From Chamaecrista fasciculata (Eukaryota; Streptophyta; Magnoliopsida; Fabales; Fabaceae): a stretch of DNA of 64,000 nt. Where the stretch lies: assembly GCA_003254925.1 (NCBI GenBank), contig QANZ01045711.1, positions 366,049-430,048 of the forward strand, in the 5' to 3' direction. Numbering within the stretch: position 1 is the first letter of the stretch; each line of letters starts with the position of its first letter. The notes beneath the pieces are model-generated. The model saw nothing but the letters and a program-made list of their open reading frames with translations. It searched no databases and was not told the DNA's origin. This document shows positions 1-16,000 of the stretch, in pieces. Position numbers and translations under genes: made by a program.

Positions 1-3000
1 AGCTTATCCTCACTGGAACTAATCTCACTGGTTCAATCCCAAAAGAGATAGCCACTCTAGCCAACCTTAGCTTCTTGGACTTGAGTGATAATGCTTTAAC
101 TGGTCAAATCCCAAGCCAGCTTTGCTTCTTGCCTAAGCTTGAAGAATTGTACTTGAATTCCAATCAGCTTGTGGGGTCGATTCCTGATGCAATTGGGAAC
201 CTCACGAATCTGGAGTGGCTGATCTTATATGATAATCAGCTGAGTGGGGAGATTCCCAGAACCATTGGGAGTCTGAAGAATTTGCAAGTGATCAGAGCTG
301 GTGGAAACAAGAATCTTGAAGGTGGTTTGCCTCAAGAAATTGGAAATTGTACCAAATTGGTTATGTTGGGCCTAGCTGAAACAAGCGTCTCAGGATTTCT
401 GCCTTCAAGTCTTGGTCTACTAAAGAAGTTGAATACTATTGCAATTTACACTTCGCTGCTATCTGGTCAGATTCCTCCTGAGCTTGGTGATTGCACTGAG
501 CTTCAGAACATTTATCTGTACGAGAACTCCCTCACTGGATCATTACCCAGAAGTTTGGGGAATCTCAAGAATCTCAAGAATCTTCTTCTGTGGCAGAATA
601 ATTTAGTTGGTACCATACCACCAGAAATTGGGAATTGCTATCAGTTATCCGTGATTGATATTTCAATGAACTCACTAACAGGAAGCATTCCCAAGACTTT
701 TGGGAATTTGACTGCGCTAGAAGAATTACAACTCAGTGAAAACCATATTTCAGGGGAGATTCCAACGGAATTAGGGAATTGTGAGGAACTCACTCACGTG
801 GAGCTGGACAATAATCAGATTACAGGTACGATACCTTATGAATTTGGGAATCTTAGAAATCTGACGTTGTTGTATTTGTGGCACAATAAGCTTGAAGGAA
901 GCATACCATCTTCGCTTTCGAATTGCCAAAATCTCGAGGCTGTGGATCTTTCGCAGAACGAACTCACGGGTCCCATACCTAGAGGGATATTCGAACTGAA
1001 GAATCTGAATAAGCTTTTGTTGCTTTCTAATAATCTCTCCGGGAAGATACCGTCTGAAATTGGAAACTGTTCGTCTTTGATTCGGTTCCGAGCGAGCAAT
1101 AATCAGATCACTGGGAGCATACCCTCGGAGATTGGGAATCTGAGGAACTTGAATTTTTTGGATCTCGGAAGCAATCGTATTTCTGGAGGTTTTCCCGAAG
1201 AAATATCAGGCAGCCGGAATCTCACGTTCTTGGACCTGCATTCCAACTTGATCGCCGGCAACTTACCGGAGAGTCTTAGCCAGCTCGTCTCGCTTCAGTT
1301 TATTGACGTCTCCGATAACATGATCGAAGGCTCACTGAGCCCGACACTCGGATCGCTTGCCTCACTCACAAAACTGGTCCTCGGAAAGAACCGTATCGCC
1401 GGGTCAATTCCGAGTCAACTCGGTTCTTGTGCGAAACTTCAGTTGCTGGATCTCAGTAGCAATAATCTCTCTGGTAATATCCCCGGCAGTCTGGGTAACA
1501 TTCCGGCGCTGGAAATTGCATTAAACCTGAGCTGGAATCACCTCTCCGGCGAGATTCCTCAGGCGTTCTCAGCCTTGGATAAGCTCGGAATCTTAGATAT
1601 TTCCCACAACGACCTCGCCGGAAGCCTTCAGTATCTCGCCGGCCTCCAAAATCTCGTCGTCTTCAACATCTCGTACAACAAACTCTCGGGGCGCGTTCCC
1701 GAGACGCCTTTCTTCGCAAAGCTTCCTCTCAGTATGCTCGCCGGTAACCCGTCGCTGTGCTTCTCCGGTAACCAATGCGGCGGAGACGAATCGGGATTTC
1801 GTTCCGATAGGCGCGCGAAGGCGGCGCGTGTGGCTATGGTGGTCCTTCTTTCAATCGCATGTGTCCTCCTCTTGGCGGCGCTGTACGTCGTAGTCGCGGC
1901 AAAACGACGACGTAAGGGCCACGAGAAGAACGATCTCGAAAGGGAAAGCGACGTGGAGATGGGCCCACCATGGGAGGTGACGCTATACCAGAAGCTCGAG
2001 CTTTCAATCTCCGACGTGGCAAAGTGCCTGACAGCTGGCAACGTCATCGGGCGCGGCCGGTCTGGCGTCGTATACAGAGTGAACATCGCGGCGGCGGGAT
2101 TCGACATCGCCGTGAAACGGTTCAACTCGTCGGAGAAACTGTCGGCGGCGGCGTTCTCGTCGGAGATAGCGACGTTGGCGAGAATCCGGCACCGGAATAT
2201 CGTGAGGCTATTGGGTTGGGGAGCGAATCGGAGGAACAAGCTACTGTTTTATGATTATTTACCGAACGGTAATTTGGATACTCTGTTACACGAAGGGTGC
2301 ACAGGATTGATCGATTGGGAAACACGGTTCAAGATAGCATTGGGTGTGGCTGAAGGCTTGGCTTACTTACACCATGACTGCGTGCCTGCTATTTTGCACC
2401 GGGACGTGAAAGCGCACAACATTTTGTTGGGAGACAGATACGAACCTTGTTTGGCAGATTTCGGATTCGCTAGATTCGTCGAAGATCATCATTCTCCCTT
2501 CTCCGTCAACCCACAGTTCGCCGGTTCTTACGGCTACATTGCGCCAGGTAACTCTCTATTTTCTGATTTTCACTTTTTTTTTTTTCTAAAAAAAGAGGTA
2601 AAATGCAAATTTGGTCTCATATCTTTCGCACAGTTCTTAATTTGGTCCCATATCTTTTTTTTGTTACAGATTTGGTCCCATATCTTTAGATCAATTGCAA
2701 AATTAGTCCTATATCTTTAAGTCAGGTACATAAGTGGTCTCATATCTTTGTAAAAGGATAAATCATTTTTTTGCAAAAATATGAGATCAATTATGCAACT
2801 TGATCAAAAGATATAGGGCCAAAAATGATATGGGACCAAATTGAAAGGTTGTGAAAATATATAAGACCAAAAGTGTAACAAAAATAAATCCATGACCAAT
2901 TTAGGAACTGAAGAGAAAATATGGGACTGAATTTGTACTTTGACAAAAAAAAACTATAATCTAGAACTTTGTCTGGAAATCTAGGGATTATTAAATGGTG

Positions 3001-3647
3001 ATGATTGACTACTAATTGTACTTGGTTGAAGGTTTTTGGATTTATTAGATGTATATATAGAAGAAGTAATTAATGATAGTGATCGAAAAAGTTGAAGAAA
3101 AGACATGGTAATTATAGTGACTGTTGTTGATGTTATTGTTTGGCATATATGTGCAGAGTATGGTTGCATGGTGAAGATTACAGAGAAAAGCGACGTGTAC
3201 AGTTACGGCGTAGTGCTGGTAGAGATAATCACAGGAAAACGACCAGTGGACGAGGCGTCGTTTGGGGAAGGAAAACACGTGATAGAATGGGTTCGAGAGC
3301 ACTTGAAGAAGAAGAAGGACCCTGTGGAAATAGTAGATCCGAAGCTTCAAGGCCTTCCAAATACACACATACAAGAGATGCTTCAAGCACTCGGCATCTC
3401 TCTCCTCTGTACTAGCAATCGGGCCCAGGATCGGCCCACTATGAAAGATGTTGCCGCTCTTTTGAGGGAAATCCGACACGACACGCCTGGGTCGGGCCTC
3501 GAGGCCCACAAGCCCAAGCCCACTACCTCCTCCTCTTCCTCCGCCGTCTCCGCCGTCACTCCGGCGCAGTTGCTGCTCCTTCATCCCTCTTCTCATTCTT
3601 CGTCGCTTGCTTATTCATCTAATTCCTCTCTACCAGGAACCACTTAG
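1..3647 (+). CDS. LRR receptor-like kinase, subfamily XI (5' partial)
   Basis: Plasma-membrane receptor kinase. The frame is open to base 1, so the start and signal peptide lie upstream. Exon 1 is 1-2547 and exon 2 is 3157-3647; the intron is GTAACT...GTGCAG, phase 1, falling after GSYGYIAP and restoring E-YGCM. About 1011 residues are visible. In order: many tandem 24-residue LRRs with the plant LxGxIP signature (to about 1700), a transmembrane helix (about 1830-1900, VAMVVLLSIACVLLLAALY) followed by basic residues, then a kinase with GRGRSG loop, VAIK-type lysine (IAVKRF), catalytic HRDVKAHNILL and DFG. HRD marks an RD kinase. The serine-rich tail ends at TAG 3645-3647. The overall form fits the RGF-receptor/RGI clade of LRR-RLK XI, whose members bind small sulfated peptides; the ligand here is inferred from family only. 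GC content rises clearly between about 1200 and 2250. Confidence 0.93.
2595..2960. mobile_element. foldback MITE-like repeat in RLK intron
   Basis: The left half repeats 'TTTGGTCCCATATCTTT'-type units and the right half carries their reverse complements ('ATATGGGACCAAA'-type), giving an imperfect inverted repeat that fills most of the 609-bp intron. Related elements lie in the neprosin, UBX and GST introns of this window. No coding capacity. Ends are approximate. Confidence 0.55.
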
Positions 3648-4009
3648 TCATTAATTTAATTAGGTATTCATTAATTGATTAGTTGACCACTTAGTGTTAA
3701 TACCCAGTTTGGATGGATGATGTTATTGTAAAGATTAGGGAGGGTATGGTGATTTGGAATTGGGTGTTTTTTAGTTGAATCTGATTTGCAACATTACCAA
3801 AATGAAATGAGTGTACAGTGTGTATAACTATTACTTACTTTAATGGCATTTAATTCAGTTCCAAATTACATATTTCAGATTTTGAGTAACTTCCACCGAC
3901 ACTCTCAATCTCTCATAACTATATTAATAGATTTTAAAAATAAAAAATATTTAATTTCACATTCTTTAATTTCTTGCATCAAAATCATGTTTTTTTTTTA
4001 AAAGCATAA
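3648..4009. other. 3' flank of the receptor kinase
   Basis: AT-rich sequence after the stop codon, presumably 3' UTR and terminator. I see no clear polyadenylation signal, gene or repeat. Confidence 0.4.
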
Positions 4010-4400
4010 TGCCAAATTATATTATAAAAAAGTTAGATGACACTTACGATCAGAACAGTAGTTTGATAATATAGAAGAAGAACAATTTCTAAACATCGTT
4101 GAACTAGGATAATAAATTAAAGTACAAATGGTCTTATCTACAGGATGAAAGTCATAACTGATTTTGGTGTAGCCAATAAAATGTTTATCATGAAATTCTC
4201 TGCATATCAGAAAAGTAATGTTCGTCCCAAATGTAGTTGCCATAGACTATTCCATCAATTTGTTGAAACATTGAAGCTTTCTGGTATATGTATTCAGATA
4301 TGAGTCAAGATCTAATATTAGAATAGAATCTCTCAAAAAAAATTAGAACAAAAAATAGATATGGACAAAACCATTACAAAACTTAAGGAACAAAAGATTG
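4010..4400 (-). pseudogene. decayed coding fragment, copy 1 of 2
   Basis: Homologous, in the same orientation, to 5050-5470. On the minus strand the longest open stretch (4022-4243, 73 codons) contains FLICREFHDKHFIGYTKI, which matches FLICKRLNDKQFVGNTKI in the other copy. Matching DNA extends beyond the frame on both sides ('GCCAAAT.ATATTATAAAAAAGT' at the left edge, 'GGAATAGAATCTCT'-type sequence at the right). I do not recognise the family. The conserved peptide suggests a once-translated exon rather than random open frame; no full gene is present. Confidence 0.4.
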
Positions 4401-4689
4401 ATTTATTGAAATAAAAAACATACAAAAAGAAAGAAAAACATGGAGAAATTGCAATTATTGCAATCCTCTTTGAAGATAAAAAAAAAAAAAAAGATGAAGG
4501 CTGGAGAAAATTTACAGAGAAAATCAGAAAATGAAGATCAAATTCATGTTTACCTTCTCTTTTTGTTGGTTGATAAACCATAATGTCAAAATACATTGGA
4601 AAGAATATTATTTGATGGGTTAATTTTTGCCTTTTGGTTTCAATATAACATCAAATCCATAATGTTATTTATCTGTCAAATATGAACAT

Positions 4690-4960
4690 TTTATTTTGAT
4701 GGCGTATTGTCGTGTCAGACATGGACACTCATATGGTATATATTTATAAATTTCAAGATATAAAATCAATTTTTTTTGACTTTAACATAACAAACAATAA
4801 AAAATAACATATAACTTATATTATGAATAAATAATGTAATTTTTAAATTTTTATTAAAATTAATGAATTTTTAATTATTTATATATATAAATATATGTCG
4901 TGTAGTGTTGCGTAATCTTAAGAACTTGACTTGTGTGTCCATGCTTCATAGTTATTTATC
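4690..4960. repeat. dispersed repeat, GGACAC family, copy 1
   Basis: The edge at 4935-4953 (GTGTCCATGCTTCATAGTT) is the reverse complement of the start of a second copy at 6411. Both copies carry 'GTATATTTATA' and AT-rich interiors, so they look like two oppositely oriented members of one short repeat family. No coding capacity; class unknown. Confidence 0.4.
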
Positions 4961-5049
4961 AATACATGATATATTTAAATCATGAGTAGTTTAATGTTGA
5001 AATTAATTGAGACGAAATTTCTTTTTTTTTTTTCCTTAAAAAAACATCA

Positions 5050-5470
5050 AGCCAAATCATATTATAAAAAAGTCAAATGACACTTATAATGAGTCAGATA
5101 ATTTAAATCTAATGACACAAAAGAAGAATGATTTGCAAACATTGTTGAACTATAAAAATAAATAAAAATACAATTGATCCTATCTATAGGATAAAAATCA
5201 TCACCGATCTTGGTGTTGCCAACAAATTGTTTATCATTCAACCTTTTGCATATCAGAAAAGCATCATTCTTCCCAAATGTAAATGTTATTGACTCCTCCA
5301 TTAATTTTTCAAAACATTGGATGTCTTCCGGCATAAATGTCCATATTTGAATCGATATAGTGTTGGAATAGAATCTCTTACAAGAAAATACTAAATTTAG
5401 AAATAAATTTAGACAAAACTACTACTAAAACAGGAGGAGACAAAATTTGACTTATTCAATTGAAAAACTA
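5050..5470 (-). pseudogene. decayed coding fragment, copy 2 of 2
   Basis: Partner of 4010-4400, about 1.04 kb away in the same orientation. The minus-strand frame 5062-5334 (90 codons) includes FGKNDAFLICKRL and FVGNTKIGDDFYPIDR and keeps more reading frame than copy 1. Family not recognised. The two were probably one exon duplicated in tandem before decay; both end at similar DNA edges. Confidence 0.4.
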
Positions 5471-5582
5471 TAACAAAAGATGAAATTCCTATAAAACAAA
5501 GAAAACGAAGAAGAACCTGTGCACAAACAATCCAGAGGAAGACAAGAGAGAAGACACGAGCGGTTGTCAAAACGAAATTTTA

Positions 5583-6263
5583 GAAAGGCAAAAGACCCTT
5601 TCGTGCCCCTAACATTTGGAGTCAGATTCAGTTATGCCCCTAACGTTTGTTGTGTCATTTATGCCCCTAATGTGAAACGTTGGTGTCAATTATACTCTAA
5701 CTTCACTATTTTTTGGGCCAAAGTCCTATTTTGGTCTCTCAAGTTTGCTCAAAGTTCTGTTTTAGACTTTCAAGTCTCTGACGAACTTTTCGGTGAGCTA
5801 CACGACGGCCCGGAAAACTACGAAAACTCTTAATCCAAGGTTTTTTGACCTTGTGAGTTCAATGACAGCCTCCATTTTGCGAAAAAATGACTGGCAAGCC
5901 GCTGAAAAATTACATAGTTGCCGAAAAATTACACAATCGCCGAAAATCATATTTCCAGTCATTTGTTCGCAAAATGAAGGTCGCCATTGAACTCAGGATG
6001 TCAAAAAACCTTAAATTACGAGTTTTCGTAGTCGTCGGGGCCGCTGTGTATCTCGACGGAAAGTTCGCTAGAGACTTAAGGGACCAAAACAAAACTTTGA
6101 GCAAACTTGAGGGACCAAAATAGGAATTTGGCCCAAAAAGAATTGAGATTAGGGTATAAGTGACACCAACGTTTCACATTGGGGGCTGACACAAAATAAA
6201 CGTTATGGGCATAACTGAAACTGATCTCAAACGTTAGGGGCACAAAAAAAGTCTTTCGCCTTT
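5583..6263. mobile_element. ~680-bp near-complete foldback MITE
   Basis: The left arm (about 5583-5922) and right arm (about 5925-6263) are reverse complements along nearly their whole length, starting AAAGGCAAAAGACCCTTTCG and ending with the complement of AAAAGGCGAAAGAC. Shared arm landmarks are 'GTGCCCCTAACRTTTG', 'GTGAAACGTTGGTGTCA' and 'GCCGAAAAATTAC' at the centre. There is almost no spacer. The interior half is also found at 53850-54060. Non-coding; mobilising transposase family unknown. Confidence 0.7.
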
Positions 6264-6410
6264 TAGAGTAAAAAAAAAAGTGTTATTTTGATCAATAATT
6301 GGAGACAATTTAATTTACTTCTATAAAAAAATAAATGTATAATTTTTAAGTTTTAGTTTAATTATATCTTAAATTTTAGATGAAAATGAATTATGAAGAA
6401 AATAGTGTCG

Positions 6411-6690
6411 AACTATGAAGCATGGACACTGACACGGACACAGGACACGACACGGACACGGACACGTCAAATTATTAAACTTAAGGACACGACACGGCGT
6501 ATATTTATATATATAAATAATTAAAAATTTATAAATTTTGATGAAAAATTTAATATTATAATATTTATTCATAATATATGTTACATGGCACAAAAAATTA
6601 ATTTTATATTTTAAAATTTATGAATATGTATTGTGTGTGTGTCGAACAAGTGTCAACCAGATACACATGTGTGACACAACAACTCCATTA
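6411..6690. repeat. dispersed repeat, GGACAC family, copy 2
   Basis: Begins AACTATGAAGCATGGACAC and runs into clustered GACACGGACAC units (6425-6500), then AT-rich sequence, ending near GTGTGACACAACAACTCC. Opposite orientation to copy 1 at 4690-4960. Confidence 0.4.
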
Positions 6691-8001
6691 GTATATTCCC
6701 GCTTGTTGTACGCCTACTGTTATGGTCATTAAACAATGACTTGCGAAGATATTCTTCAAAAGAGGGCAATAGAATAGTAAACGTACGATACTACGATCCC
6801 TTTCTGAGAATGAGAAAGAGTTAAAAAAAGAGATCAGTGTCGAGTACCGAGTTTTTCTATTTTTATCTTGGATGACTGGTTAGTTTAGTTGTTTCCAAGG
6901 AACAGAAGTCGGTTTGGAATGTCGTGTTACTTTCAAGTTTCAACAGTATTTCAGGCCCCTCCATGTGATGTATAGATTATAGAAGCAAATGCAGAATTCA
7001 TCATTCAAGAGCAAGAGAAGCTCGTGTCTTTTCGTCCTCAATTTGGCAACGTGCAAACTGGCTTCCCTGTGCTTTTATTACTCCAATACATACAACACCA
7101 TCACTTCATAAAAGAAAAAGGAAAGAGTCTATTTCATTTTCTTTGATATTTATTTACCCAGGAAAACAAAAGGGTAGGGGCCCTAACAAAGATATGGGAT
7201 CCATTTGCATTACTAAGAAAACACAGGACACAGGGTGATCCCACAGCTTCAATTACACAAAGAGGAAAAGTGGGATGGAACATTTTTCAGTAAGGTTGAG
7301 ATGAATGCATTGATATTTTATGAAGCTGCTAACTGCTAAGTCCAGCGTCGTATTTAAAAGATTTTGGACTGATCCCACTAGACTCAAATTGAAGGTCATT
7401 TCTCGCACATGCTTTGTATAGCCCCAAAAGGAAAATTTTAAATGACAAGGGAGCTATCTTAAATATAGCTTGGGCTAAAGTGTCTAAGGATGATTATCCT
7501 TTCTTTATTATTTTCTAGAGTGGGATAAGTGATTTTATAATAAAGTTCTCATGTAGTATGTTGTGTCTTTCTTTCATTTCTTTATTTATTTATTTATTTT
7601 TGGGATAGCTAGAAAGCTCTACATACTCAAAACTCAAAAGTATAGCTTCGGCACTTCTTCATTTTCTTTTATATGAAGATATGTATTATTTTAACCGACA
7701 CGTAAAATTGTTTTCAAAAATAAAAACTCAGGCAGGAAGAAAGGTCAATCTTCCTCTGATGACTGAGGTGACAGTGACCATAAATCATAGCTATTAGACC
7801 AGAATTTCTCAACTAAGTTACAATAGTATACAGGTTTCACTATAGTTCTAATCGAGCATGTCAGAAAAAGCCATGCAATATACAAACTAGTGCTCATTAA
7901 ACATGAAATAGAAGCTTAATTCCTTAACAACATCAAAACTAGCTACCATGATACAAGTCTCAGCACAAGTACTGAACACAAGCTGCATCCGGACTCGGAT
8001 C
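6690..8001. other. intergenic region and CDC48 3' flank
   Basis: No convincing open frame. A run of TTTATTTATTTATTTATTTTT lies near 7580. The right-hand part (about 7700-8001) is probably the CDC48 3' UTR, as it directly follows the stop codon on the minus strand. Nothing else is recognised. Confidence 0.4.
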
Positions 8002-12044
<4,043 letters not shown>

Positions 12045-13065
12045 TGCTGGTCAGAGACGAAAACTGAGAGTGACAGAGTGATAGCGTAGGGATTGGAAAG
12101 AAGGAAAGGGGAAGAAAATAAAAGAAGAATGAGAAATGAGAAGGAAAGTTTTGATTTTGATAATCATGAGTGAGAAAGAAGCCAATGGGTAGTGAGCGTG
12201 TGTCCATGAAGTTTACTGTAAGAAGCCACGCAGCTTTTGAGTCGGTGTCACACTTCTCTCTCGCCTACTACTTCCATTACCAACCACTGTCCTTGCTCTT
12301 TCAATTTCAGCTGACAGCTGTTTTTCGCACACAGCGCAGCCTTATGAAACGACATCGACACCTGTTATTTTTGCTTTCGTTTTAATATTTGAACCCTCTT
12401 ACACTAGGCCCATCTCTAAGTTGGCCCAAATATAAAGATAAAACCCAATTTATCCCAAAGACCCAGATGTACTAATTTCTAGATGTTGAGAAATTACCTC
12501 CTTTTTTACCAAGAAAGGAAATAAAAATTACCTCCTTAGATGTCAGAAAAAGAAAACGAGGTTGCTTCCTTTAAATTTCTTGACAAAAATGCGATAATTT
12601 GTCTCTTGTGTTTCTTTTTTGTGTCACGAAATTACCTCAGTTGACTTATAAATAAGATTTAAGAATTATTCTCCTTTCACATATAAAAAAAAATTTCTAC
12701 AAGCCATATGACTTAAAATTTTAATTTTAAGGCGATTTTATGCTCTAATGCACATTCCATTTTATAATACCATAAAAGTAAATTTAAAAAAATATAAAAT
12801 GAAAAAGAGATGAGTTTGAGCTCTCCCAAATCACTTTCCTTAACTTGATTGGTCAAATCAACCACACTCAATAAGCTACATATATCTTATTTTGGTTTTA
12901 ATTCAGAAATAATGATAATAAAACACACAAAACACTCAACTATGAATGACAAAAAGAAAGATTTTCATGGCAGTAAAACCCAACATCACAAAACCATCTT
13001 GTAAAGAAACCAAATATTATTGAAATATTTGTTGAAGTTGAAGAACGAATTAAGGTAAGTAGTAA
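12045..13065. other. CDC48 promoter / neprosin 3' flank
   Basis: Gap between two minus-strand genes. 12045-12400 lies directly upstream of the CDC48 ATG and includes pyrimidine-rich tracts (on +, CTCTCTCTCGCCTACTACTTCC); it must hold the CDC48 5' UTR and promoter, but no clear TATA box is visible. The rest is AT-rich with no gene seen. Confidence 0.4.
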
Positions 13066-16000
13066 TCAAGGGCATCTGACATTCCTTCCAGGGCCTCCAT
13101 AATAGAAGTAAGTTCCCCAAGCATAGTTGTTTCCCAATGAAATGTCGTAGCAAGTGGAATGATCAGCCAACTGATGAATGTTGGAGAGAGGAAGCAAGGT
13201 GTTATCCCAATCAACCACCTCTATGTTCCTGAAATATGCTGCTTTTCTGTATCCTCCTTCTGCAAATTCCCCACTTCCCATTTGAGTGCTTGTGTGATAC
13301 CCACTTGACCCACTATTCACAACTTCTCCTCCAAACTGCACCATGCTTGCATGCCTTCCAAGGTGACTGAATAGCCTTGCTGGCCAGTACCCCACAAGCA
13401 CCTCAGACCCCATCTCCAGCCACCATTCTCCATGCTTTGGATCCTATACAATTTGATTATTTTAAAAAATTAAACAATAACCTTTTTAATCATTTTTATA
13501 GATTAAATAATATATCAATTTGTTATTTGAGAGACTAACAAATATAATATTTGGTTTTTTGGTGACTAAATTATGTATTTTGATCTTTTAGGGATCGAAT
13601 TATTAATTCAGTAATCTTTTAAAAACCAAATTGCTAATTTACTCTTAATTATTTGTCTCTGTTAATATAAAGGTCAAAACTTCATTTTAGTTTTAAAAAT
13701 ATAAGGTGAATTTCGTTTTGGTTCTCATTTTTTTTTTAAGTTTTCAAACTTTCTCATTTATTCCATTGTTAGTCTAAAATGTTATTTTGTCTAGTTTTTG
13801 TCATTATATTTGATTTAGATAATTGAAGTTCATAATTCCTCTCTCACACATGTCTTAATAAATGACTTGTCCAAAAGAAAAAGAAAAATATTTCTTCTTT
13901 TAATTTGTCACTAACTAGAGATAAATATAAATTTATTATTGATTTAAAAAAAAAAATTATTTCTCACTATAATAACTCACTTATACACGTTATGCAAGAG
14001 GAATTATTTATCTCAACTATTCATATAAGAACGGGATGAAATCACATTTTAAATTAACAGTAGAACACATGAGAAAGTTTAAAGAGCAAAATAATATAAA
14101 AAAATAATTTGAAGATCAAAATGGAATTCACTCAATAGTTTGAGAATCAAAATAAGATTTTTACCTAATATATATCTTGAATTGATATATATATATATAT
14201 ATATATATAATGAAGCAAGCATTTTTTAAGGATCACAATGGTATTTTAACACACTTGATAAGTCAATGAGGGTAAGGTTTGCTTTTGCAAGCCAGACACA
14301 GCAAAATCAGAATGAAAGCAAAACAAATCGTGAGGTTTGGCTTTAATAAAAGAAAGGCATAGAATCGACCCCATGAAGGACGGATGTACAGGGAAAGCAA
14401 GGGAATCTTATAATTAAATAACAATATCGTGTACAAAAATTCAAAAGAGAAATGACAAAGCAAACGAATTATTGCTTCTCTTGGAATGTACTAAGGTTTT
14501 CTTAATTATTCGTCCTGACATTTTCGTGAAAGGAAGTTAGTCTTTTTGATCTTTAAATTTATCAAAAATTATGATTTAATCCTTAAACACTGAATATTGA
14601 AAATACATTTTTTATCTTCGAATTTTTTACAAACATCAACTAAATAAAATTTAAAGTTTGTTTAAAAAAGTCAAAAGTAAAAAAATATAATTTTAATATT
14701 CAGAAATTATATCATAATTTTGAAACAAATTTAAAGACTAAAAAACAAGTTAACTCGAAAAAAGAAAGATTGATTAATAATGGTTTGAAAAGCTAAGAAG
14801 TTCAAAGATTAAAGCAACAAATTAAGTAAAGCAGAAGAGTAAAAATGCACTCACTCGATTAAACTCACCTTCCAAATCATTAACTCAATATCAAACTGTC
14901 TTCCATTATAGACAGATCTTGGAGAGATCGCTGCTCCTATTGCTATCTTATTGTTGGTTTGGACAAAACCTGAACACAGCAAGTTGTAACATCCTGTGGC
15001 TTGATATGCATCTGTCTGTTCCAATAATGCAAGACATCATCATTAATTGATTTCAGACACAGAAAGATACAATTAAGTAAGTAAAGTCTCAAAAAACTCT
15101 TTTTTTTCTTTCTCCTACGGGCTATGTCAGTTTCAAAACTTACTGTCCAATAAGTGAAGAACCTTGGGTAGTTATCTCCATAAAGCTCAGGGCTCACCTG
15201 GGGAAGCATGTGCATATTATACTACAATTAGCACAAGGATATTGAAGAAGCTAATTTGCTTCATTGGTTTAGAGAAAGAATAATTAATGGACTTGCCTGC
15301 CAACCAGCTTCTATGGTATTCAGATCATTCCCAAAGGAGCCAGCAATAACCCATATTTGTGACAAGCTAAACTCGTTTTGATTTGTCACTTCAGGTGACC
15401 ATACGTTTATGCTTGCCTTTGCTCCATAGTATTGATCTCCATTCACAGAAATCACTGCATGCTGCAATGGGATTTACTAATTTATTCCAAATTATCCATA
15501 TGCATTAATTAATTCAGTTTTAGATCACCAAGCACTGATTAAGTAACCTCATGGCCACTGGCAGATGAGTCTCTCCGTAAATTTCTCGGTTTTCTTCCGA
15601 ACCGTTCTATGGAACTTGATCTAACAATGTCTTCTTTTGATGTTCTTCTGATAGGAACAGTTCCTTCAGGACATGACTCCCCAGAATCTGTCCATAGCTG
15701 AAAGCTTTCTACAGAATTTTCTTCATTGCCATGGCCTTTTTTCGGCCTTTCTGGTAGATCCTGTAAAATTCAATCCCTAAAATAAAACCTTCAGTTCTTT
15801 TTGTTCACACTAAAAAATATATACACCTCCACATTGGCTCAATAAATAGTTTCATTTTCATTAGTGTTGTGAGTTCAATAGAAATTACCAACACTAGTCT
15901 GTGACCTTTAAGCTCAGGATGGTCAAAAGCTGGCTGCTGATGAAACAAAACACAATCAATCAAATCCCCATCTGGGCTCTGCAGCAAAATAATAAAAATC

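Noticed and set aside
1593..2325. Several long frames on both strands overlapping the receptor kinase exon
   Set aside because: They are shadows of the GC-rich coding exon in other frames, with no domains of their own.
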